In this document: piece by piece, positions 5,659 through 10,606 of the stretch | How the letters are laid out: each line of letters begins with the position of its first letter | Position numbering within the stretch: position 1 is the first letter of the stretch | From: Alkaliphilus sp. | Lineage (GTDB): Bacteria; Bacillota; Clostridia; Peptostreptococcales; Thermotaleaceae | Reading direction: 5' to 3' | NCBI GenBank assembly: GCA_018335765.1 | Contig: JAGXRU010000067.1 | Location: 1 to 10,606 of the forward strand | Length of the DNA: 10,606 nucleotides | Notes under the pieces: generated by a model | The model's database searches: none | Told to the model about the DNA's origin: nothing | What the model saw: the letters and a program-made list of their open reading frames with translations, nothing else | Made by a program: the position numbers and the translations under genes

Positions 5659-6420
5659 ATGGGTCAAAAAGTAAATCCACACGGCTTAAGGGTCGGAATT
5701 ATAAAGGATTGGGACTCTAAATGGTATGCGAAAAAAGAAGATTTTGCAGACCTTTTAATAGAAGATCACAAGATTCGTAAGTATATCAAGAATAAACTTT
5801 ATAGTTCTGGAATTTCTAGAATTATTATAGAAAGAGCAGCCAATAACAAAGTTAAAGTGAACATTAACACATCTAAGCCAGGAGTTGTGATAGGCAAAGG
5901 TGGAGCTGGTGTTGACACCATAAGACTAGAACTGGAAAAAATAACAGGCAAAAGTGTGATTGTGAATATTTCTGAAATAAAAATTGCAGATCTTGAAGCA
6001 CAACTTGTGGCTGAAAATGTTGCATTTTCTCTCGAGCGTAGAGTATCTTTCAGAAGAGCTATGAAGCAAGCAATTCAGAGATCCATGAAGGCTGGAGCAA
6101 AGGGAGTTAAGATCCTTGCATCTGGTAGACTAGGCGGAGCTGAAATGGCTAGAAATGAAAAGTACAGCGAAGGCAATGTACCACTGCACACTTTAAGAGC
6201 TGACATAGATTATGGTTTGGCGGAAGCAAATTCAACCTATGGCAAGATAGGAATTAAGGTTTGGATATATAGAGGAGAAATTCTTCCTGAAACAACTGAA
6301 GCTGTAAAGGAAATGAGAAGAGCCAATAGAGCTATGCAACCTGAAGCTCCTGCAAAACCTAAAAAACCATTTAGAGACAATAGAAACTTCAGAGAAAAAA
6401 GGAACTATGATGACAAGTAG
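5659..6420 (+). CDS. rpsC: 30S ribosomal protein S3 (uS3)
   Basis: S3 lies at the mRNA entry channel and contributes to the ribosomal helicase activity. The 253-residue product begins MGQKVNPHGLRVGI and has a KH domain with the GXXG loop GKGG (79-82). The C-terminal domain contains VSFRRAMKQ, with Arg132, Arg133 and Lys136 matching the E. coli helicase residues 131, 132 and 135, then SGRLGGAEMARNEKYSEGNVPLHTLRADIDYG. About 30 residues longer than typical Bacillus S3: a basic, Asn/Arg/Lys/Pro-rich tail (about 222-253) that looks disordered. AAGGAGGG (5644-5651) precedes the ATG. Confidence 0.98.
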   Translation: MGQKVNPHGLRVGIIKDWDSKWYAKKEDFADLLIEDHKIRKYIKNKLYSSGISRIIIERAANNKVKVNINTSKPGVVIGKGGAGVDTIRLELEKITGKSVIVNISEIKIADLEAQLVAENVAFSLERRVSFRRAMKQAIQRSMKAGAKGVKILASGRLGGAEMARNEKYSEGNVPLHTLRADIDYGLAEANSTYGKIGIKVWIYRGEILPETTEAVKEMRRANRAMQPEAPAKPKKPFRDNRNFREKRNYDDK

Positions 6421-6449
6421 TATTTGAACAAGGGAAGGAGGAACAGACG

Positions 6450-6893
6450 ATGTTAATGCCTAAAAGAGTGAAACGTCGTAGAGTGCATAGAGGCAGAATG
6501 AAGGGTGTAGCCCAAAGAGGTAACGAGATCACATATGGAGAATATGGATTAGTAGCAATGGAGCCAGCCTGGATTACATCTAACCAAATTGAAGCTGCCA
6601 GAATTGCAATGACGAGATCTATAAAAAGAGGGGGAAAAGTTTGGATTAAAATATTCCCTCATAAACCTGTAACTCAAAAACCAGCTGAAACACGTATGGG
6701 CGCCGGTAAGGGTTCGCCTGAATACTGGGTTGCGGTGGTAAAGCCAGGAAGAATATTGTTCGAATTGGCAGGGGTGCCTAAAGATAAAGCAATGGAAGCC
6801 ATGAGACTTGCGATGCACAAATTGCCTATAAAGTGCAAATTTGTATCACGTCAAGAAATGGAAGAAAAGGGTGGTGAAGCTAATGAAAGCTGA
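6450..6893 (+). CDS. rplP: 50S ribosomal protein L16 (uL16)
   Basis: L16 is a late-assembly 50S protein near the A-site tRNA and peptidyl-transferase region. The 147-residue product has MLMPKRVKRRRVHRGRMKG at the start, then GEYGLVAMEPAWITSNQIEAARIAMTR and GGKVWIKIFPHKPVTQKPAETRMGAGKG. Arg82 in the last motif corresponds to the arginine hydroxylated in E. coli (Arg81). The ATG at 6450 is preferred over the in-frame ATG at 6456 because AAGGAGG (6435-6441) is 8 rather than 14 bases away and the family usually begins MLMPK. The 3' end overlaps rpmC by 11 bases. Confidence 0.98.
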   Translation: MLMPKRVKRRRVHRGRMKGVAQRGNEITYGEYGLVAMEPAWITSNQIEAARIAMTRSIKRGGKVWIKIFPHKPVTQKPAETRMGAGKGSPEYWVAVVKPGRILFELAGVPKDKAMEAMRLAMHKLPIKCKFVSRQEMEEKGGEANES

Positions 6894-7083
6894 TAAGCTT
6901 CGTGATATGACGAACCAAGAACTAGCAACCAAATTAATGGAACTTAAAGGCGAACTTTTCAATTTGAGGTTCCAATTAGCTACAGGACAGCTTGAGAACC
7001 CTATGAGGATCAAAAGCGTCAGAAAAGATATTGCCCGCGTGCAAACCATCCTTAGAGAAAAAGAATTGAAAATGGTGAAATAG
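6883..7083 (+). CDS. rpmC: 50S ribosomal protein L29 (uL29)
   Basis: L29 is a small helical-hairpin protein beside L23 at the tunnel exit. With the ATG at 6883 the product has 66 residues: MKADKLRDMTNQELATKLME, then KGELFNLRFQLATGQLENPMRIKSVRKDIARVQT, a clean match to the family. The frame is open further upstream (to 6841), but those codons lie inside rplP and resemble no L29. The start lies 11 bases inside the end of rplP, behind a G-rich stretch (AAGGGTGGTG, about 6867-6876), so translation is probably coupled to rplP. A GTG at 6874 would add only three residues and cannot be excluded. Confidence 0.95.
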   Translation: MKADKLRDMTNQELATKLMELKGELFNLRFQLATGQLENPMRIKSVRKDIARVQTILREKELKMVK

Positions 7084-7111
7084 ATTAGGTCATGGAAGGA
7101 GGACTTCACTC

Positions 7112-7366
7112 GTGGAGAGAGCAAAAAGAAAGTCGAAGTTAGGTCGTGTAGTGAGTGACAAAATGGATAAGACTATAGTAGTTGCAGTTGAAGATTTTGT
7201 GCGTCATCCACTTTACGGAAAAGCAGTGAAGAGAACTAAAAAGTTCAAAGCTCATGACGAGAATAATGAGTGTAGAATTGGAGATAAAGTAAGAATATCA
7301 GAAACTAGACCGATTAGCAAAGATAAAAGATGGCGATTAGTATTAGTAGTTGAGAAAGCGAAGTAA
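7112..7366 (+). CDS. rpsQ: 30S ribosomal protein S17 (uS17), GTG start
   Basis: S17 is a primary 16S rRNA-binding protein with an OB fold. The 84-residue product contains KLGRVVSDKMDKTIVVAVE, then RHPLYGKAVKRTKKFKAHDE and the signature GDKVRISETRPISKDKRWRLV, all typical. GTG at 7112 is the start: AAGGAGG (7096-7102) lies 9 bases upstream and the product length is normal. It follows rpmC by 28 bases and precedes rplN by 26, as in other bacteria. Confidence 0.97.
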   Translation: MERAKRKSKLGRVVSDKMDKTIVVAVEDFVRHPLYGKAVKRTKKFKAHDENNECRIGDKVRISETRPISKDKRWRLVLVVEKAK

Positions 7367-7392
7367 GAGTTTAGCCGGAGGGAGGTATTACG

Positions 7393-7761
7393 ATGATTCA
7401 ACAGGAATCGCGGTTGAGAGTAGCCGACAATTCAGGAGCAAAGGAATTGTTATGCATCCGTGTATTAGGTGGCTCTAGCAGAAGATATGCAAGTATTGGA
7501 GATATTATTGTGTGTTCAGTAAAAGAAGCAACACCAGGTGGAGTTGTTAAAAGAGGTCAGGTCGTTAAGGCTGTGGTAGTTAGAACAACTCACGGATCAA
7601 GACGTGTTGACGGAAGCTATATAAAATTTGATGAAAATGCAGCGGTTATTATAAAAGAAGATAAAAATCCAGTGGGAACTCGTATTTTTGGTCCGGTGGC
7701 AAGAGAACTAAGAGACAGAGATTTCATGAAGATAGTTTCCCTTGCACCAGAAGTACTATAG
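7393..7761 (+). CDS. rplN: 50S ribosomal protein L14 (uL14)
   Basis: L14 is a 23S rRNA-binding protein at the subunit interface and the docking site of the silencing factor RsfS. The 122 residues are exactly the usual bacterial length. Motifs: MIQQESRLRVADNSGAKELL at the N-terminus, GDIIVCSVKEATPGGVVKRG, AVVVRTTHGSRRVDGSYIKFDENAAVII, and GTRIFGPVARELRDRDFMKIVSLAPEVL at the end. A purine-rich ribosome binding site (AGGGAGGT, 7379-7386) precedes the ATG. In the classical map this is the first gene of the spc cluster; no separate promoter is visible in the 26-base gap. Confidence 0.99.
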   Translation: MIQQESRLRVADNSGAKELLCIRVLGGSSRRYASIGDIIVCSVKEATPGGVVKRGQVVKAVVVRTTHGSRRVDGSYIKFDENAAVIIKEDKNPVGTRIFGPVARELRDRDFMKIVSLAPEVL

Positions 7762-7779
7762 TTCAAGGAGGTGTAATGA

Positions 7780-8091
7780 ATGCACGTTAAAAAAGGTGAT
7801 ACAGTTGTAGTGATCTCAGGAAAAGACAAAGGCAAAAAAGGTAAGATATTACAAGCGATACCAAAAGCAGAGAGAGTAATTGTCGAAGGCGTAAACATCC
7901 AAACAAAGCATCAAAAGCCTACTGCAAAGGTACAGCAAGGTGGAAGAATTCACCAAGAAGGTCCAGTTCATGCATCCAATGTAATGCTTTGGGATTCAAA
8001 GGCTAAAGCACCAACAAGAGTAAGGTATAAAGTGCTTGAGAGTGGCAAAAAGGTAAGAGTATCAATAAAGTCAGGAGAAACAATTGAATAA
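7780..8091 (+). CDS. rplX: 50S ribosomal protein L24 (uL24)
   Basis: L24 is an assembly-initiating 23S rRNA-binding protein that later sits near the tunnel exit. The 103-residue product begins MHVKKGDTVVVISGKDKGKK, containing the KOW motif, followed by VEGVNIQTKHQKP and GGRIHQEGPVHASNVML, the family core. AAGGAGGTG (7765-7773) is 6 bases before the ATG at 7780. A nearer ATG at 7776 is in another frame and stops after four codons. The gap to rplN is 18 bases. Confidence 0.98.
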   Translation: MHVKKGDTVVVISGKDKGKKGKILQAIPKAERVIVEGVNIQTKHQKPTAKVQQGGRIHQEGPVHASNVMLWDSKAKAPTRVRYKVLESGKKVRVSIKSGETIE

Positions 8092-8119
8092 TTCTCAGAC
8101 TTGAAAGGAGGGTACAACG

Positions 8120-8662
8120 GTGACAGCCAGACTAAAAGAAAAATATGCCAAAGAAGTGACTAAGACTTTAATGGAAAAATTTAATTATAAAAGTTCTATG
8201 GAATTACCAAAACTAGAAAAAGTAGTGGTGAATATGGGACTAGGTGATGCAAAAGAAAATGCTAAGCTTCTTGATGCCGCAGTGGCAGAACTAGCAATAA
8301 TAACTGGACAGAAACCAGTTATAACTAGAGCAAAAAAATCCGTAGCAAATTTTAAAGTCCGTGCAGGAATGCCTGTCGGAGCGAAGGTTACGCTAAGAGG
8401 CTCAAAAATGTATGAATTTGTTGATAAAGTGATGAATGTGTCATTACCAAGGGTTCGTGACTTCAGAGGTGTAGATCCAAATTCATTTGATGGAAGAGGA
8501 AATTATGCGCTAGGAGTTAAGGAACAGTTGATTTTCCCGGAAATCGAGTATGATAAGGTAGAAAAAACCAGAGGTATGGATATCATTTTTGTTACAACAG
8601 CAAAAACTGATGAAGAGGCCCGTGAACTACTAAGATTATTAGGCATGCCATTTGCCAAATAA
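8120..8662 (+). CDS. rplE: 50S ribosomal protein L5 (uL5), GTG start
   Basis: L5 binds 5S rRNA with L18 and contacts the P-site tRNA and S13 across the subunit bridge. The 180-residue product has the usual length and motifs: LKEKYAKEV at the N-terminus, LEKVVVNMGLGDAKENAKLL, TGQKPVITRAKKSVANFKVR, then GMPVGAKVTLRG and the 120s-150s stretch NYALGVKEQLIFPEIEYD. It ends RELLRLLGMPF. GTG at 8120 is the start, with AAAGGAGGG just upstream (8104-8112). It is followed by rpsN after 16 bases. Confidence 0.98.
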   Translation: MTARLKEKYAKEVTKTLMEKFNYKSSMELPKLEKVVVNMGLGDAKENAKLLDAAVAELAIITGQKPVITRAKKSVANFKVRAGMPVGAKVTLRGSKMYEFVDKVMNVSLPRVRDFRGVDPNSFDGRGNYALGVKEQLIFPEIEYDKVEKTRGMDIIFVTTAKTDEEARELLRLLGMPFAK

Positions 8663-8678
8663 GAAGGAGGGAAAATAG

Positions 8679-8864
8679 TTGGCTAGAAAAGCTCTTAAAA
8701 TCAAACAAGCGAAGAAACAAAAATTTTCTACGCAGGAATATAGTAGATGTAGAATTTGTGGAAGACCACATGCATTTTTAAGAAAGTTCGGTATATGTCG
8801 TATTTGTTTTAGGGAATTAGCCTACAAAGGCCAAATACCTGGAGTCAAGAAGGCAAGCTGGTAA
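8679..8864 (+). CDS. rpsN: 30S ribosomal protein S14, zinc-binding type (uS14), TTG start
   Basis: S14 is a late-binding protein of the 30S head. The 61-residue product is the short zinc-ribbon form: Cys24-X2-Cys27 and Cys40-X2-Cys43 (CRICGRPHAFLRKFGICRIC), then FRELAYKGQIPGVKKASW. This differs from the roughly 90-100-residue zinc-free form. Genomes that adapt to zinc shortage sometimes hold a second, zinc-free copy elsewhere; none is in this window. The start is TTG at 8679, 7 bases after AAGGAGGG (8664-8671). The position between rplE and rpsH is standard. Confidence 0.98.
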   Translation: MARKALKIKQAKKQKFSTQEYSRCRICGRPHAFLRKFGICRICFRELAYKGQIPGVKKASW

Positions 8865-8892
8865 GGAATAAAGGGAAGGAGGTATTTAAACC

Positions 8893-9291
8893 ATGACTAT
8901 GACAGATCCAATTGCAGATATGTTGACACGTATAAGGAATGCCAATACAGTAAAACATGAAACAGTTGATATTCCTGCTTCAAATATGAAAAAAGCCATA
9001 GCTGAGATTTTTTTACAAGAAGGCTTCATCAAAGGGTATGATGTCATCGAGGACGGAAAACAAGGCATCATCAGACTTCAGTTAAAGTATGGAAAAAATA
9101 AAGAAAAGGTAATCTCAGGCATAAAGAAGATTTCAAAGCCTGGTCTTAGAGTATATGCTAAGAAAGACGAGATACCAAAAGTATTGGGAGGTTTAGGAAT
9201 TGCTATCCTGTCAACTTCCAATGGAATTATTACAGACAAACAAGCGAGAAAACTAGGATCAGGTGGAGAAGTCATCTGCTACATTTGGTAA
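8893..9291 (+). CDS. rpsH: 30S ribosomal protein S8 (uS8)
   Basis: S8 is a primary 16S rRNA-binding protein of the 30S platform; in E. coli it represses the spc operon through the rplE region. The 132-residue product starts MTMTDPIADMLTRIRNAN and ends with the family signature STSNGIITDKQARKLGSGGEVICYIW. The ATG at 8893 is 9 bases after GGAGGT (8878-8883); the ATG at 8899 would drop two residues, and the longer form matches the family. I did not find an obvious S8-binding helix mimic in the rplX-rplE gap. Confidence 0.98.
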   Translation: MTMTDPIADMLTRIRNANTVKHETVDIPASNMKKAIAEIFLQEGFIKGYDVIEDGKQGIIRLQLKYGKNKEKVISGIKKISKPGLRVYAKKDEIPKVLGGLGIAILSTSNGIITDKQARKLGSGGEVICYIW

Positions 9292-9322
9292 TAGAGAATC
9301 TATAGGTATAGGAGGTGCAGCT

Positions 9323-9865
9323 ATGTCAAGGATAGGTAAACAGCCAATCACTATCCCTGAAGGTGTTACAATTGATATTGATGAGAGAAATCTTGTTACA
9401 GTGAAAGGCCCTAAGGGACAGCTACAGGAAAAGATAAGCAAAGACATTAATATTATTGTTGAGGGTAATGAAATGAAAGTGGAAAGACCTACAAACAATA
9501 AAGTTCATAAATCATTACACGGATTAAGCCGTAGCTTAATCAACAATATGGTTGAAGGAGTTACGAAAGGTTATCAGAAGAAACTTCAGATTGTTGGTGT
9601 TGGATACCGTGCTGCAAAGCAAGGGAACAAACTTAATCTAAACTTAGGTTATTCTCATCCAGTGGAGATGATTGATCCTGAAGGAATAACTACAGAGGTT
9701 AATACTCCGACTGAAATTATTGTTAAAGGTATTAGTAAGCAACTGGTGGGAAACTATTCTGCAAAGATTAGAGAATGGAGACAACCAGAACCATACAAGG
9801 GTAAGGGAATTAGATATTCTGACGAAGTAGTAAGACGCAAGGAAGGCAAAACTGGTAAGAAGTAG
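9323..9865 (+). CDS. rplF: 50S ribosomal protein L6 (uL6)
   Basis: L6 binds 23S rRNA near the factor-binding site and sarcin-ricin loop. The 180-residue product has two similar domains: MSRIGKQPITIPEGVTID opening the first, then TKGYQKKLQIVGVGYRAAKQ and LNLGYSHPVE opening the second. The C-terminal signature is PEPYKGKGIRYSDEVVRRKEGKTGKK. The ATG at 9323 follows AGGAGGT (about 9310-9316). The frame is open back to 9263, but that extension lies inside rpsH and upstream of the ribosome binding site, so it is rejected. Confidence 0.98.
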   Translation: MSRIGKQPITIPEGVTIDIDERNLVTVKGPKGQLQEKISKDINIIVEGNEMKVERPTNNKVHKSLHGLSRSLINNMVEGVTKGYQKKLQIVGVGYRAAKQGNKLNLNLGYSHPVEMIDPEGITTEVNTPTEIIVKGISKQLVGNYSAKIREWRQPEPYKGKGIRYSDEVVRRKEGKTGKK

Positions 9866-9882
9866 GAAAGGAGTGAAGAACA

Positions 9883-10251
9883 GTGATTAAAAAGGAGAGC
9901 AAGAACATCAAGCGAAAAGTTCGACATATAAGAGTACGCAAAAAAGTTGCTGGAACTCCTGAACGTCCAAGATTAAATATATATAGAAGCTTAAGCAATA
10001 TGTACGCACAAATCATAGACGATACAACAGGTACTACTCTAGTTTCTGCTTCTACGTTAGACAAGGAAATCAGAGAAAATGTACAATACGGCGGGAACAA
10101 AGAAGCTGCAAAAACTGTAGGACAATATGTTGCTAAAAAAGCTCTTGAAAAAGGAATAACACAGGTTGTTTTTGATAGAGGTGGATATGACTACCATGGT
10201 AGAATTAAAGAATTGGCAGACAGTGCAAGAGAAGCAGGACTGCAATTTTAA
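9883..10251 (+). CDS. rplR: 50S ribosomal protein L18 (uL18), GTG start
   Basis: L18 binds 5S rRNA and, with L5, anchors it in the central protuberance. The 122-residue product has a basic N-terminus (KRKVRHIRVRKKVAGTPERP), the core RLNIYRSLSNMYAQIIDD, and the C-terminal motif VVFDRGGYDYHGRIKELADSAREAGLQF. GTG at 9883 is the start, 9 bases after AAAGGAG (9867-9873). It lies 17 bases after rplF and 17 before rpsE. Confidence 0.98.
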   Translation: MIKKESKNIKRKVRHIRVRKKVAGTPERPRLNIYRSLSNMYAQIIDDTTGTTLVSASTLDKEIRENVQYGGNKEAAKTVGQYVAKKALEKGITQVVFDRGGYDYHGRIKELADSAREAGLQF

Positions 10252-10268
10252 CAGAAGGAGGGAAATGA

Positions 10269-10606
10269 ATGCGACGTCAGCTTATAGATGCTAGCAGTAT
10301 GGATTTAAAAGAAACCGTTGTTAATATAGGCCGTGTTACAAAGGTTGTAAAAGGCGGTAGAACGTTCAGATTCAGCACTATTGTAGTTGTAGGAGATGAA
10401 AACGGTCACGTTGGAATAGGAACTGGCAAAGCGGCTGAAATTCCAGATGCCATTAGAAAAGGCGTTCAAGATGCAAAGAAAAATCTAATACGTGTACCAA
10501 GAGTTGGAACTACTATCCCTCATTCAGTGGAGGGTCATTTCGGAGCAGGAAGGGTATTGATAATGCCTGCTGTAGAAGGTACTGGTGTTATTGCTGGAGG
10601 ACCTGT
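10269..10606 (+). CDS. rpsE: 30S ribosomal protein S5 (uS5), 3' end cut by window edge
   Basis: S5 lies at the mRNA entry side of the 30S body and affects accuracy; changes in its N-terminal loop give spectinomycin resistance in other bacteria. The first 112 codons are present, with the frame open to the window end. Visible features: MRRQLIDASSMDLKETVVNI, the loop TKVVKGGRTFRFS (24-36), then VGDENGHVGIGTGKAAEIPDA and the RNA-binding domain end GHFGAGRVLIMPAVEGTGVIAGGP. AAGGAGGG (10255-10262) is 6 bases before the ATG at 10269. An ATG at 10265 is in another frame and gives no S5 sequence. rpmD and rplO would be expected next. Confidence 0.97.
   Translation, partial: MRRQLIDASSMDLKETVVNIGRVTKVVKGGRTFRFSTIVVVGDENGHVGIGTGKAAEIPDAIRKGVQDAKKNLIRVPRVGTTIPHSVEGHFGAGRVLIMPAVEGTGVIAGGP

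Noticed and set aside
6148..6220. S3 segment MARNEKYSEGNVPLHT differing from the E. coli ARTEWYREGRVPLHT
   Set aside because: From memory similar forms are common in clostridial S3, so I treat it as a taxonomic hint, not an anomaly.
6841..6882. Longer L29 starting at 6841
   Set aside because: These codons lie within rplP, have no L29 similarity, and the normal 66-residue protein begins at 6883.
9263..9322. Longer L6 starting inside rpsH at 9263
   Set aside because: The ribosome binding site at about 9310-9316 and the conserved MSRIGKQP start both place initiation at 9323.
1..10606. A hidden novel system (defence, mobile or biosynthetic) within the operon
   Set aside because: Every coding stretch is a recognised translation gene in canonical order, and the gaps are too short for extra genes; I found no inserted ORF, inverted-repeat ends, spacer arrays or tRNAs.

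Overview
The window is a stretch of the bacterial translation superoperon: the 3' end of fusA, complete tuf, then the S10 and spc clusters in canonical order (rpsJ-rplC-rplD-rplW-rplB-rpsS-rplV-rpsC-rplP-rpmC-rpsQ-rplN-rplX-rplE-rpsN-rpsH-rplF-rplR-rpsE). Everything is on the + strand, and the last gene is cut by the right edge. The DNA is AT-rich with strong AAGGAGG-type ribosome binding sites, AGA-rich arginine codons, GTG and TTG starts, and a zinc-ribbon type S14. The EF-Tu and S3 sequences look clostridial; the EF-Tu segment RFGTGSAVAFDQIDK resembles, from memory, Alkaliphilus-like Clostridia. This points to a low-GC Gram-positive anaerobe of class Clostridia, with the genus left open.

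Layout: 1-403 is the EF-G C-terminus. 404-519 is a spacer with a 12-bp hairpin and a possible weak tuf promoter. 520-1713 is tuf. 1714-2030 is a 317-base non-coding region holding a hairpin just after tuf, a possible promoter and a structured rpsJ leader RNA. 2031-10606 holds nineteen ribosomal-protein genes, mostly 10-40 bases apart or overlapping. Only two later gaps are notable: rpsJ-rplC (104 bases, two hairpins) and rplB-rpsS (93 bases, an imperfect tandem repeat and a hairpin).

The genes work together: EF-G and EF-Tu drive elongation, and the ribosomal proteins build the two subunits. These include the tunnel-lining L4 and L22, the peptidyl-transferase-region proteins L2, L3 and L16, the mRNA-entry proteins S3 and S5, and 5S-associated L5 and L18. 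I see no mobile element, CRISPR array, tRNA, defence system or unknown protein-coding gene. What deserves a second look is non-coding structure (rpsJ leader, hairpins on both sides of tuf, two structured spacers), the codon skew of tuf, and an unusual tunnel loop in L22.
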